The notes under the pieces are model-generated. The model saw only the letters and a list, made by a program, of their open reading frames with translations, had not been told where the DNA came from and made no database searches. A DNA stretch of 64,000 nt from Pseudomonas sp. GCEP-101 (lineage in GTDB: Bacteria > Pseudomonadota > Gammaproteobacteria > Pseudomonadales > Pseudomonadaceae). Numbering within the stretch: the stretch's first letter is position 1; each line of letters begins with the position of its first letter. The DNA is taken from positions 2,728,001 to 2,792,000 of the forward strand of contig NZ_CP104011.1 of the NCBI RefSeq assembly GCF_025133575.1, given 5' to 3'. Both the position numbers and the translations under genes were made by a program. This document shows positions 1-8,181 of this stretch, one piece after another.

Positions 1-408
1 GTTGCCGGTATAGCGGTTCAGGTCGACGGTGCCGGTCTGGTTGGTGAGGAAGCCGTCGTAGTAGGCCTTGTCGAACGAGGTGGCGTAACGCTCGCTGACG
101 ATCCGGCCGCCGCTCAAGCCGACCTTCCACGGCGCCTCGTAGGTGATGTCGGGGTTGTAGTACATCGGGTTGTAGGCGGTGGAACGGTTGGCGATGGTGT
201 AGGAGCTCATGCCATCCGGGGTGTAGGCGCTGGTCATGCTGCCGGAGTCGTCGAGGGTGACGATCAGGTTGGGCGAGACGCCTTCCACCAGGAACAGCGG
301 CGCCTGGCTGGGGACGGCGCCGTGCACTTCCGTGCCGGTGAGCAGAATCGCCAGGCCGGCCAGCGCGGCGAGACGGAGCGGCGGGCGGAACGGGTCAGCG
401 CTGGACAC
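1..408 (-). CDS. pilY1: PilY1, type IV pilus tip/biogenesis protein (N-terminal part; gene continues past base 1)
   Basis: The last gene of a minor-pilin operon; only the first 136 codons lie in the window. A GTG at 406-408 opens a frame that begins inside the end of pilX (13-base overlap). The first ~35 residues form a signal peptide (hydrophobic LAALAGLAILL stretch). It is followed by NLIVTLDDSGSM, a MIDAS-like DxSxS motif as in the VWA-type N-terminus of PilY1. PilY1 is known as a large secreted, pilus-tip-associated adhesin and mechanosensor that caps the minor-pilin complex. No ATG is available nearby, so the GTG start is inferred. Gene order fimU-V-W-X-Y1 supports the call. Confidence 0.88.
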   Translation of the reverse strand, partial: MSSADPFRPPLRLAALAGLAILLTGTEVHGAVPSQAPLFLVEGVSPNLIVTLDDSGSMTSAYTPDGMSSYTIANRSTAYNPMYYNPDITYEAPWKVGLSGGRIVSERYATSFDKAYYDGFLTNQTGTVDLNRYTGN

Positions 409-940
409 GGGCGTACTCCTGTAGTCGGACCAGGGCCTGGTCGGTGATGCCGGTGGACAGGGCGTTCATCTGCAGCAGCAAGGTGCCGTTGCCCGCCAGG
501 CAGTCGGCCATGGCGCTGGAGGATCGGCTCTCGCATTGCGCGGCGACGTACCAGCGCGGCGCGCTGCTCAGTTCCGCCAATTGGTCGGGGTTGGCCAGGT
601 CGTTGCCTTTGTAGGTGCGCGCCCGTGTCAGCAGTGCGCTGCTGGCGGCATTGTCGGGTTCGAGCCAGAGTCGGTCGCACAGCAGTATCTGTTGCTGGTC
701 CTGCGCGGTGCTGATGCAGGTGGCGGCCTCGCCCACGGCCATCGTCGGGCTGTAGCGGGTCCGGTCGAGTGCTTCGCTGATCGCCGAGTCGGCGCCGCCC
801 AGCGCCGCCTGGTAGTCCCTCGACTCGGCCAGGCTGTTGTCCAGCAGCAAGCCGCTGCGCAGGTTGCCCAGGGTCAGGATGCTCAGCGCCAGCAGCATGA
901 GCAGGGCGATCAGCAGGGTCTGGCCACGTTGCCGGTTCAT
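395..940 (-). CDS. pilX: Minor pilin PilX
   Basis: 181 residues beginning MNRQRGQTLLIALLMLLALS: a short basic leader followed at once by a hydrophobic helix, the PilX pattern in which the class III cleavage region is degenerate (GQTLL instead of GFTLIE). The rest is a soluble domain with scattered cysteines. PilX is a minor pilin that primes type IVa pilus assembly and helps present PilY1. The ATG at 938-940 overlaps the pilW stop by four bases (ATGA), so translation is probably coupled. The frame stays open upstream inside pilW, but only this start places the leader next to the membrane helix. Confidence 0.88.
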   Translation of the reverse strand: MNRQRGQTLLIALLMLLALSILTLGNLRSGLLLDNSLAESRDYQAALGGADSAISEALDRTRYSPTMAVGEAATCISTAQDQQQILLCDRLWLEPDNAASSALLTRARTYKGNDLANPDQLAELSSAPRWYVAAQCESRSSSAMADCLAGNGTLLLQMNALSTGITDQALVRLQEYARVQR

Positions 941-1683
941 GGCTGGTTCCTCAGGTAGAGCGTCTGCGCAAAGGCACTGCACAGGCCTCGTGCGCCGGTG
1001 CTCCTGGTGGTCGCGGGGTTCAGCGGGTCCTGATAGGCGCAGTTTTCGGGCAGCAGCGCGCGGCTGGAGCCGAGCACCAGGCCGACGCGGATCTGGTTGG
1101 TCGAACCGACCGCGAACATCAGGTCGTGGATACCGTCGGCAAGGGCGACTTCGCCGGCGGACAAGGCGTTGTTGGTCTTGCACCGCAGCTCGCCGTCGAC
1201 CAGGCGCAGGTGGCTGACCAATACCGCTGGATTGCCCGCATCGTCATCGCTGTAGAGCGAGGCGCCGGTGCAATCCTGGTGTACCTGCGCATCGCTGCGC
1301 TGGGGGCGCTGGTGGCGCAGGCACAGGCCGCGGCCACCGGCATCCAGGCTGGCCACCTTGCCGGCACCGAAGGTGCAGCCGGTGGCGGTGTCGGTCAGGG
1401 CCGGGAAGGGGCCCTCGCGGTCGATGACGAAGTCGTACTGCTGCTCATCGGCATCGCTGGCGTGGCGCACCCAGGCGCTGTAGCCGGCCTGTCCGCTCTC
1501 GCGCTGCAGCAGGTCGAGGATGAAGCGTGCGTTGGCCTGGTTCTGCTGCTGGGCGTGGTTGAAGGCGGCGTGATCGCTGCCCGACAGGTAGATCTGCAGC
1601 ACGCCCAGCAGCACCATCACGCCCAGCGCGATGGCGACCATCAGCTCGATCAGGGAGAGGCCGGTCTGACGATGCGCAGTCAT
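937..1683 (-). CDS. pilW: Minor pilin PilW
   Basis: 248 residues starting MTAHRQTGLSLIELMVAI. The sequence G-LSLIELMV is a clean type IV prepilin peptidase site with Glu at +5, followed by a hydrophobic N-terminal helix. A large C-terminal domain contains several cysteines. It belongs with the PilW minor pilins that, with FimU, PilV, PilX and PilE, form the priming complex of the pilus tip. It overlaps pilV upstream and pilX downstream by four bases each, typical of a tightly coupled operon. Confidence 0.9.
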   Translation of the reverse strand: MTAHRQTGLSLIELMVAIALGVMVLLGVLQIYLSGSDHAAFNHAQQQNQANARFILDLLQRESGQAGYSAWVRHASDADEQQYDFVIDREGPFPALTDTATGCTFGAGKVASLDAGGRGLCLRHQRPQRSDAQVHQDCTGASLYSDDDAGNPAVLVSHLRLVDGELRCKTNNALSAGEVALADGIHDLMFAVGSTNQIRVGLVLGSSRALLPENCAYQDPLNPATTRSTGARGLCSAFAQTLYLRNQP

Positions 1684-2285
1684 GGCTGGAAGCTCAGTCG
1701 GTAGCGTTCGACGCCGCCGGCATCGCTGCCGGAAAGGCAGGCTGCGTCGTCATCGTCCGCGGTGGTCGGGCTGCCGGCCTGGCAATTGCGGCTGTGCCAG
1801 GCCAGCTGAATCAGCAGCAGCGGCTGGCGCGAGGCACCGTCGCAGGTCTTGCCGTCGCGGCTGGGGCAGATGAAGGTGTTTTCGCTCAACAGCGCGTCGT
1901 CGGTGTTGAGCTTCAGACGCACCTGTTCGACCCAGCAGGCCAGTTCGCGCCGGGCCCGGTCGGCCTTGCCCAGGCCGCTGGTGGCGCAGCTCTGGCCGCT
2001 GCCGAGGCTGGGAAAACTGCTGCCGGCCGGGACCAGGTAGGCCGCGTCGGCACTGAGCTTGCCCTTGCTGACCAGCGCTGTGCGATTGGCCTGGATGCTG
2101 CGGGCGAGGTCGGCGGCGAGCAGGAGGGCATTCTGCCGCTGCTGACTGTCGTGGCTGTAGGCGATGCTGCGGCTCTGCAGGGCCAGCAGGCCGAGCAGGG
2201 CGACGCTGGTGAGCATCACCGCCACCATGACCTCGATCAGGTAGAAGCCCCGCTGGGCAGCCTGGGGTCGGCGGGTCAGTCGCAT
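1680..2285 (-). CDS. pilV: Minor pilin PilV
   Basis: 201 residues from the ATG at 2283-2285. The leader MRLTRRPQAAQRG is followed by FYLIEVMVAVMLTSVALLG, a prepilin peptidase site (G/FYLIEV) and pilin helix. The C-terminal domain has paired cysteines and an acidic TTADDDD patch. It overlaps fimU by ten bases and pilW by four. PilV is a minor pilin of type IVa pili. The same frame remains open upstream through fimU, but that stretch is not pilin-like and overlaps fimU completely. Confidence 0.9.
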   Translation of the reverse strand: MRLTRRPQAAQRGFYLIEVMVAVMLTSVALLGLLALQSRSIAYSHDSQQRQNALLLAADLARSIQANRTALVSKGKLSADAAYLVPAGSSFPSLGSGQSCATSGLGKADRARRELACWVEQVRLKLNTDDALLSENTFICPSRDGKTCDGASRQPLLLIQLAWHSRNCQAGSPTTADDDDAACLSGSDAGGVERYRLSFQP

Positions 2286-2794
2286 GGCAGCGCCGCTCCG
2301 CCGCGCTGCAGGCAGATCTTGCTCGAGTAGCGGCCGGCAGTGAGGGTGAACACCCGCGGGAAGTTGCCGCTGCCGGTGGCGATGCCGTTGCCGTCGAACT
2401 CCAGCGCAGCGGCCGGCTCCTGGGTGATGAGCACCTGGCCGGACTCGTCGAGCCGGGTCCTGCGCAACTCGATCTCCCGGTGGCCCTGCAGGTCGCCGCC
2501 GCGCAGCCGACCGACGCTCAGCTCCGAGGTCCAGTCGCCGCTGCGCTGCGGCGTCACCCGTACCGGCTGGTGCCCGATCTGCGCCTGGGCGCGGGCGTAC
2601 TGCAGCACCGCAATCAATTGCTTGCCGGTGCTCTGCGCGCGGTTGCGATTGATCAGCAGGTCGAAGGAGGGCACCGCGATGCCCAGCAGGATCGCCAGGA
2701 TCGCGATGGTCACCATCGCCTCGATCAGGGTGAAACCTTGCTGAATGTGCCGGAGGAGGTCCGGAGCCTGCCATTGAGTCCTGGATGAATCCAT
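2276..2794 (-). CDS. fimU: Minor pilin FimU/FimT (GspH-like)
   Basis: 172 residues. After the leader MDSSRTQWQAPDLLRHIQQG comes FTLIEAMVTIAILAILLGIA, a textbook prepilin cleavage site with Glu5. The C-terminal region has a GspH/FimT-like beta-rich domain ending in a Cys pair (KICLQRGGAALPCD). As first gene of the pil operon it is most likely FimU, the minor pilin linking the tip complex to the major pilin shaft; FimT is the close alternative. No promoter could be assigned with confidence in the short upstream gap. Confidence 0.85.
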   Translation of the reverse strand: MDSSRTQWQAPDLLRHIQQGFTLIEAMVTIAILAILLGIAVPSFDLLINRNRAQSTGKQLIAVLQYARAQAQIGHQPVRVTPQRSGDWTSELSVGRLRGGDLQGHREIELRRTRLDESGQVLITQEPAAALEFDGNGIATGSGNFPRVFTLTAGRYSSKICLQRGGAALPCD

Positions 2795-2897
2795 CGTCTC
2801 GCCATCGTCATGAAGCGCCGGGCGCTGGCGCTTGCTTTCGTGCGCCGGGCACGGTCCTTGATGGCGTGGTTTTTATCGCGATGAATGGCGAGGGCGA

Positions 2898-2915
2898 TTT
2901 AAGACGATTCTTAAA
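2898..2915. promoter_or_regulatory. Palindrome TTTAAG-N6-CTTAAA upstream of fimU
   Basis: A perfect 6-bp inverted repeat with a 6-base spacer in an AT-rich pocket of the fimU-eutC gap. It could be an operator or a weak hairpin downstream of eutC. A GC-rich inverted pair (CCGCCCGC at ~2920 and GCGGGCGG at ~2955) between it and the eutC stop could serve as a terminator stem, although no T-run follows directly. Function not established. Confidence 0.35.
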
Positions 2916-2977
2916 GACGGCCGCCCGCTGCGCGGCATGTGGTCGCGTTCACGCGGCGGGCGGTGCGGCGGCCGGGC

Positions 2978-3784
2978 TCAGCCGCTGATGAGGAAGTTGC
3001 CATGCACACCTGCGCGCTCGCCCTCCAGGGTCGGCAATTCTGCTTCGTCCTTCAGGTTTACCCCCGACAGCTGCCGGCGGCACGCTTCGCGCATCAGGTA
3101 CAGCAGCCGGTGCGTGGCGAGGCCATAGCTCAGGCCTTCCAGGCGTACGTTGGAGATGCAGTTGCGGTAGGCATCGTTCAGGCCGACCTTCGGCGCCCAG
3201 GTGAAGTACAGGCCCAGGCTGTCCGGCGAGGACAGGCCAGGGCGTTCGCCGATCAGGATCACCACCATCTTCGCCCGCAGCAACTCGGCCACCTCGTCGG
3301 CCACCGCGACCCGGCCCTGTTGCACCAGCGCCACCGGCGACAGGCTCCAGCCTTCGTTGCGCGCCTGCTCCTCCATGCGTTCGAGGAAGGGCAGGCTGTG
3401 GCGCTGCACGGCCAGCGAGGAGAGCCCGTCGGCAATCACCACGGCCAGGTCGTAGCCCTGCGGATGACGGTCGGCGTGGCGGCGCAGGAGGTCTGCCGAC
3501 GCCTCGTCCAGCCGGCGGCCCAGGTCCGGGCGTTGCAGGTAGGTGTCGCGGTCCGCGGCGGCGCTGTGCAGCAGCAGGGTTTCGCGGCCGCGTTCCGCCA
3601 ATTGCGCGGCGAGCCCGTCGCGGTCGAAGGGCAGGTGCACGGCGTCGCGCGCCTGGGCGTGGGCGAACTGGAAGTCCAACTGGGCGTGGGTCGGCAGGCT
3701 GGTGCCGGCGCGGCCCAGGGCGATGCGCGCCGCGGTGAGGCGGCGCAGTTCCTGCCAGGGGTTGGGGGTGAAGCTGTCGCTCAT
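2978..3784 (-). CDS. eutC: Ethanolamine ammonia-lyase small (beta) subunit EutC
   Basis: 268 residues. EutC and EutB form the adenosylcobalamin-dependent lyase that converts ethanolamine to acetaldehyde and ammonia. Family hallmarks are visible along the whole length: [12 protein letters not shown] near the N-terminus, [17 protein letters not shown] in the middle, and [19 protein letters not shown] near the end. The start MSDSFTPNP at 3784 is preferred because GGAGGAG lies seven bases upstream; a GTG five codons earlier lacks one. It sits 15 bp behind eutB. No carboxysome-like shell genes and no eutA reactivase are seen, as in other Pseudomonas eut clusters. Confidence 0.96.
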   Translation of the reverse strand: MSDSFTPNPWQELRRLTAARIALGRAGTSLPTHAQLDFQFAHAQARDAVHLPFDRDGLAAQLAERGRETLLLHSAAADRDTYLQRPDLGRRLDEASADLLRRHADRHPQGYDLAVVIADGLSSLAVQRHSLPFLERMEEQARNEGWSLSPVALVQQGRVAVADEVAELLRAKMVVILIGERPGLSSPDSLGLYFTWAPKVGLNDAYRNCISNVRLEGLSYGLATHRLLYLMREACRRQLSGVNLKDEAELPTLEGERAGVHGNFLISG

Positions 3785-3799
3785 CGAAGACTCCTCCAC

Positions 3800-5194
3800 T
3801 CAGGACAGTTGCGCGAGCGCATGACGGAAGGCGCCGGGCAGTTGGCTGGCCATCTGCACCCGGCCGTCCTGCTGGCGGAGGATTTCCATGCGCGCCAGCC
3901 ACGCCTCGAACTCCGGCGCCGGCCGCAGGCCCAGCGTCTGCCGCGCGTAGAGCGCATCGTGGAAGGAGGTGGTCTGGTAGTTGAGCATCACGTCGTCGGA
4001 GCCGGGGATGCCCATGATGAAGTTGATGCCGGCCACGCCCAGCAAGGTCAGGAGCATGTCCATGTCGTCCTGGTCTGCCTCGGCGTGGTTGGTGTAGCAG
4101 ATGTCGCAGCCCATGGGCACACCGAGCAGCTTGGCGCAGAAGTGGTCTTCGAGGCCCGCGCGGATGATCTGCTTGCCGTTGTACAGGTACTCGGGGCCGA
4201 TGAAGCCGACCACGGTGTTCACCAGGAACGGTTTGAAGTGCCGTGCCACCGCATACGCGCGGGTCTCGCAGGTCTGCTGGTCGACGCCGTGGTGGGCATT
4301 GGCCGACAGCGCGCTGCCCTGGCCGGTCTCGAAGTACATGAGGTTGTCGCCCAGCGTGCCGCGCTTTTGCGACAGGCCGGCCTCGTAGCCTTCCTGGAGG
4401 ATCGACAAACTCACGCCGAAGCTGGCGTTGGCCGCTTCGGTGCCGGCGATGGACTGGAACACCAGGTCCAGCGGCGCGCCACGGTTGATCGCCTCGATGG
4501 AGCTGGTGACGTGGGTGAGCACGCAGGACTGGGTGGGGATCTCGTAGCGCTGGATGATCGCGTCGAGCATTTCCAGCAGGGTACAGATCGATTGCAGGCT
4601 GTCGGTCGCCGGGTTGATGCCGAGCATGGCGTCGCCGTTGCCGTAGAGCAGGCCGTCGAGCACGCTGGCGGCGATGCCGGCCGGGTCGTCCGTGGGGTGG
4701 TTGGGTTGCAGCCGCGTGGACATGCGCCCGCGCAGGCCCATGGTGTTGCGAAAGCGCGTGACCACGCGGATCTTCTGCGCGACCAGCACCAGGTCCTGCA
4801 CGCGCATGATCTTCGACACCGCCGCTGCCATTTCCGGCGTCAGCCCGGGCGCCAGGGCGCGCAGGCTGGTTTCGTCCGCGGCCTCGCCGAGCAGCCAGTC
4901 GCGCAGGCCGCCCACCGTGAGGTGGCTGACCGGTGCGAAGGCCTGGCGGTCGTGGGTGTCGATGATCAGGCGGGTGACCTCGTCGCTTTCGTAGGGGATC
5001 AGCGCCTCGTCGAGGAAGCGCTTGAGCGGAATGTCGGCCAGCGCCATCTGCGCGGCGACGCGCTCGGCATCGCTGCCGGCGGCGACCCCGGCAAGGCGGT
5101 CGCCGGAGCGCGCCGGGCTGGCCTTGGCCATCACCTCGCGCAGGCTGTCGAAGCGCCAGGTCTGGCCACCGACGCTGTGGACGAATCCGGACAT
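3800..5194 (-). CDS. eutB: Ethanolamine ammonia-lyase large (alpha) subunit EutB
   Basis: 464 residues, the usual EutB length. The TIM-barrel catalytic subunit binds ethanolamine and cobalamin. Strong family segments include LQPNHPTDDPAGIAAS, YGNGDAMLGINPATDS, VTSSIEAINRGAPLDLVFQS and GCDICYTNHAEADQDDMD. The ATG at 5192-5194 follows GAGGAG at good spacing. An open frame continues upstream antiparallel to the permease but is not EutB-like. It lies between the permease gene (11 bp away) and eutC (15 bp away), so the three genes form one transcription unit. Confidence 0.97.
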   Translation of the reverse strand: MSGFVHSVGGQTWRFDSLREVMAKASPARSGDRLAGVAAGSDAERVAAQMALADIPLKRFLDEALIPYESDEVTRLIIDTHDRQAFAPVSHLTVGGLRDWLLGEAADETSLRALAPGLTPEMAAAVSKIMRVQDLVLVAQKIRVVTRFRNTMGLRGRMSTRLQPNHPTDDPAGIAASVLDGLLYGNGDAMLGINPATDSLQSICTLLEMLDAIIQRYEIPTQSCVLTHVTSSIEAINRGAPLDLVFQSIAGTEAANASFGVSLSILQEGYEAGLSQKRGTLGDNLMYFETGQGSALSANAHHGVDQQTCETRAYAVARHFKPFLVNTVVGFIGPEYLYNGKQIIRAGLEDHFCAKLLGVPMGCDICYTNHAEADQDDMDMLLTLLGVAGINFIMGIPGSDDVMLNYQTTSFHDALYARQTLGLRPAPEFEAWLARMEILRQQDGRVQMASQLPGAFRHALAQLS

Positions 5195-5205
5195 GGCGCT
5201 ACTCC

Positions 5206-6570
5206 TCAACCTTGGCTGGCGAACGAGGCATCGGTGCCGCGATTGAGGCTGATGACGATGCTGCAGATGGAGCAGCCGCCGATCATCAGCACCAGGAACA
5301 CCGAGGCGATCACGCTGTTGAACCAGAGCATCGCGGCCAGGCAGACCAGCGCCAGGGCCAGCGCGATGCCCGGCACCACCGGGTAGCCCGGCGCGCGGAA
5401 GCTGCGCTCGAGTTGAGGTTCGCTGCGGCGCAGCTTGAACAGGCTGAACATGCTCATGATGTACATGACGATGGCGCCGAACACGCTCATGGTGATCATT
5501 GCCGCGGTCAGGGTCATGCCCTGCAGGCTGATCAGGCTGTCGCTGAAGATCGCCGCGATGCCTACGGCGCCGCCGGCGAGGATGGCGCGGTGCGGGGTCT
5601 GGAAGCGCGACAGCTTGGCCAGGCTGCGCGGCAGGAAGCCGGCGCGCGCCAGGGCGAAGAACTGCCGCGAGTAACCCAGGATGATGCCGTGGAAGCTGGC
5701 CACCAGGCCGAACAGGCCGATCCACACCAGCATGTGCATCCAGGTGGAGTTGTTGCCCACCACGGCCTTCATCGCCTGCGGCAGCGGGTCGTTGATGTTC
5801 GACAGGGCGCGCCAGTCGCCCACGCCGCCGGCGAAGATCATCACGCCGATGGCCAGGGTGACCAGGGTCAGGATGCCGGCGATGTAGGCGCGCGGGATGG
5901 TGCGTTTCGGGTCTTTCGCTTCTTCCGCCGCCATGGCCGCGCCCTCGATGGCGAGGAAGAACCAGATGGCGAACGGGATGGCGGCGAAGATGCCGGCCAT
6001 CGCGGTGGAGCCGAAGACATCCGAGCCGGCCCAGCCGTTGAGCACGAAGTTGCTGAAGCTGAAGCCCGGCGCCACCACGCCCATGAACACCAGCAGTTCG
6101 GCGACCGCCAGCACGGTCACCACCAGCTCGAAGGTGGCGGCGATGCTCACGCCCAGGATGTTCAGCGTCATGAAGATCACGTAGGCGCCCGTGGCCGCCC
6201 AGCGCGGGTCGAGGCCGGGGAACTGCACGTTGAGGTAGGCGCCGATGGCCATGGCGATGGCCGGCGGGGCGAAGACGAATTCGATCAGCGTGGCGATGCC
6301 GGCGATCATCCCGCCGGTCTTGCCGAAGGCCCGCAAGCTATAGGCGAAGGGCCCGCCGGCGTGGGGAATGGCGGTGGTCAGCTCGGTGTAGCTGAAGATG
6401 AAGCAGGTATACATCACCGCGACGATCAACGTGGTGACGAGAAAGCCCAGGGTGCCGGCGGCGGCCCAGCCATAGCTCCAGCCGAAGTACTCGCCGGAGA
6501 TCACCAGGCCCACGGCGAGGCCCCAGAGGTGAAGCGTGCCAAGCGTGGGTTTGAGTTGTGATGCGCTCAT
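5206..6570 (-). CDS. eat: Ethanolamine permease (APC superfamily)
   Basis: 454 residues with about twelve hydrophobic segments. The start MSASQLKPTLGTLHLWGLAVGLVISGEYFGWSYGW (quoted from 6570) is typical of Eat-type ethanolamine/H+ symporters in the amino acid-polyamine-organocation superfamily. Further family features are the PHAGGPFAYSLRAFG and AIEGAAMAAEEAKDPKRTIP segments. The ATG at 6568-6570 has AAGAGGAA upstream. As first gene of the eut operon it supplies substrate to EutBC. The PAO1 counterpart is, from memory, PA4023. Confidence 0.95.
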   Translation of the reverse strand: MSASQLKPTLGTLHLWGLAVGLVISGEYFGWSYGWAAAGTLGFLVTTLIVAVMYTCFIFSYTELTTAIPHAGGPFAYSLRAFGKTGGMIAGIATLIEFVFAPPAIAMAIGAYLNVQFPGLDPRWAATGAYVIFMTLNILGVSIAATFELVVTVLAVAELLVFMGVVAPGFSFSNFVLNGWAGSDVFGSTAMAGIFAAIPFAIWFFLAIEGAAMAAEEAKDPKRTIPRAYIAGILTLVTLAIGVMIFAGGVGDWRALSNINDPLPQAMKAVVGNNSTWMHMLVWIGLFGLVASFHGIILGYSRQFFALARAGFLPRSLAKLSRFQTPHRAILAGGAVGIAAIFSDSLISLQGMTLTAAMITMSVFGAIVMYIMSMFSLFKLRRSEPQLERSFRAPGYPVVPGIALALALVCLAAMLWFNSVIASVFLVLMIGGCSICSIVISLNRGTDASFASQG

Positions 6571-6675
6571 TGTTGTTATTCCTCTTCTCTCAAGGAGTGA
6601 GCCGCAGGGTGCGGGCCGCACGGGCGTGGACGGATACCTGAGCCTCGATGGTAGTGGCGCACTGCCGCGCAAGAC

Positions 6676-6712
6676 TTGACCGCTGGAACCGGCTTTCGCC
6701 GCCCGCGGTCAA
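6676..6712. promoter_or_regulatory. Inverted repeat TTGACCGC-N21-GCGGTCAA
   Basis: A perfect 8-bp inverted repeat with a 21-bp spacer between the divergent eat and araC-type genes. Its location and symmetry fit a regulator binding site, possibly for the AraC-type protein encoded next door or for EatR. This is inference from position only. Confidence 0.4.
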
Positions 6713-6846
6713 CTGGTTGTTACCCATTGCCCCACCGTGAGCGCGATGCTCGCTTGTGGTGCCCAAAATCGCCTGCCTGCCCTCTGCTGTGGCAGCTGCA
6801 CGCCAGGCGCGACGCGGGGTGGGCGATTTTCGGAAAGGGCGCGGCG

Positions 6847-6862
6847 AGGCACGGGATTTGCT
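6847..6862 (+). promoter_or_regulatory. Candidate sigma54 (-24/-12) promoter for the AraC-type regulator
   Basis: AGGCACGGGATTTGCT matches the RpoN consensus (GG and GC separated by exactly ten bases, CACG after GG, TTGCT at -12). It lies ~70 bp upstream of the ATG at 6932 in the right orientation. A sigma54 activator, EatR, is encoded 3.4 kb away in the same pathway cluster, which makes control of this gene by EatR plausible. Confidence 0.55.
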
Positions 6863-6931
6863 TTGTTTATTCCCTCCCCCGAGCGGGGAACGACGTGCCT
6901 TGTGTGCCTGATAACAAGATCGGTAACCGAC

Positions 6932-7984
6932 ATGAGCCAGCCTCTGTTTTCTCCCTCCGGCCTGAGCCTGCCCCTGGCCAGCAACATCGGCGTACTGTCC
7001 GCCGCCGCCAGCGGCCTGGGCCGCTTCATCGGCGACCAGGGCGGCGACATCGACCGCGTGTTCGGCCGCGCCGGCATCGACCCGGAGCGCCTGCTGCATC
7101 CGACCCTGAGCCTGGCGCTGACCAACTACTGCCAGGTACTGGAGGAGGCCGCGCGGCAATCGGGCTGCGACAACTTCGGGCTGCGCTACGGCGAGCAGTT
7201 CCGCCCGCGCGAGCTTGGCCTGCTGGGGTATGTCGGGCTGTGTTCGGAGACGTTGGAGGAGGCGCTGAAGAACTTCGCCGCCGCCTTCCCCTATCACCAG
7301 CACGACACCCTGATCCGCCTGGTGGATTGCGGCGAGTGCTACCGCTTCGACTACCAGGTGCGCCACGGCGCGATCCTCGACCGCCGCCAGGACGCCGAAC
7401 TGACCCTGGGCATGGCGCTGAACCTGATGCGCCACGTGCTCGGCCCGCAATGGGCGCCGCGCGCGGTGAGCTTCGAACACGCGCGGCCGGAAGGCTGGCA
7501 GGAGCATGGTCGGGTGTTCGACGCGCCGGTGCTGTTCCAGCGCGGCTGCAATTCGATGCTGATTCCCAAGCACGACCTGTATGGCCGGCAGATGCCCGAG
7601 CGCGACGCCAATTTGCTGTTCCTGGTGCAGGACGTGATTCGCCGCCTGGGCGAGCAGGGCGGCGCGCCGAACCTGGTGGAGGATGCCGGCACCCAGATCC
7701 GCCTCGCGCTGGCGGACGGCGAGCCGTCGCTGGAGGTCATCGCCGAGCAGCTGGAACTCACCACCGCCGGCCTGCAACGCCGCCTGCGCGAGGCGGGGCT
7801 GAGCTTCAGCCAACTGGTGGAAAACACCCGTCGCGAGCTGGCGCTGCACTACCTGCGCCAGCCGCAGCGACCGATCTCCGAACTGGCGCCTCTGCTGGGC
7901 TATTCCGAGACCAGCGCCTTCTCCCGCGCGTTCCGCCGCTGGTTCGGCGTGAGCCCGCGGCAGTGGCGCAGCGACGCCGGCTGA
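6932..7984 (+). CDS. AraC/XylS-family regulator (Arabinose_bd-type N-domain), probably of ethanolamine genes
   Basis: 350 residues. The N-terminal ~240 residues resemble the Arabinose_bd/OruR-type sensor domain (RELGLLGYVGLCSETLEEAL; LGPQWAPRAVSFEH). The C-terminus is a two-helix-turn-helix AraC domain (LEVIAEQLELTTAGLQRRL and LGYSETSAFSRAFRRWFG). The start MSQPLFSPSG at 6932 is chosen because upstream residues are not protein-like. It is divergent to the permease-eutBC operon and next to exaC, so it probably responds to ethanolamine or an intermediate. It is not close enough to enteric EutR to use that symbol. Confidence 0.85.
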   Translation: MSQPLFSPSGLSLPLASNIGVLSAAASGLGRFIGDQGGDIDRVFGRAGIDPERLLHPTLSLALTNYCQVLEEAARQSGCDNFGLRYGEQFRPRELGLLGYVGLCSETLEEALKNFAAAFPYHQHDTLIRLVDCGECYRFDYQVRHGAILDRRQDAELTLGMALNLMRHVLGPQWAPRAVSFEHARPEGWQEHGRVFDAPVLFQRGCNSMLIPKHDLYGRQMPERDANLLFLVQDVIRRLGEQGGAPNLVEDAGTQIRLALADGEPSLEVIAEQLELTTAGLQRRLREAGLSFSQLVENTRRELALHYLRQPQRPISELAPLLGYSETSAFSRAFRRWFGVSPRQWRSDAG

Positions 7985-7995
7985 GGTTTCCCACT

Positions 7996-8159
7996 GTAGT
8001 AGCGGGCCATGCCCGCGATCGCCGGCCATGCCGGCGGCCTGCATACGGATCGCGGGCATGGCCCGCTCCTACAGAGTCCCTGCGACACGTAGGAGCGGAC
8101 TCCGTCCGCGATGACATCCGGCGCGTCGCGAATCTATCGCGGACGAAGTCCGCTCCTAC
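7996..8159. repeat. Two REP pairs (GTAGGAGCG family) with different inner stems
   Basis: Pair one (7996-8072) uses the stem GCGGGC-CAT-GCCCGC; its first arm reads GTAGTAGCGGG. Pair two (8089-8159) uses GCGGAC-TCC-GTCCGC in the forward arm and GCGGAC-GAA-GTCCGC in the reverse arm. Each pair runs from GTAGGAGCG to its reverse complement CGCTCCTAC, the head-to-tail REP (BIME-like) arrangement of Pseudomonas. Confidence 0.85.
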
Positions 8160-8181
8160 CTGATCACGTGCACAAAGGCTG

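Larger units (their letters stand above)
6571..6931. other. Divergent intergenic region between the permease operon and the AraC-type regulator
   Basis: 361 bp without a gene. It holds a candidate sigma54 promoter pointing at the regulator and a long inverted repeat, both listed separately. I see no cobalamin-riboswitch consensus, although the operon encodes a B12 enzyme, and no convincing -24/-12 element facing the permease. Confidence 0.6.

Noticed and set aside
2939-5386. 815-codon open frame antisense to eutC and eutB
   Set aside because: Low-complexity Ala/Arg/Gly/Gln/Val/His-rich translation typical of the opposite strand of high-GC codons; eutBC on the other strand are fully conserved.
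6571-6931. Cobalamin riboswitch upstream of the ethanolamine permease
   Set aside because: No B12-box-like sequence or matching architecture could be found.
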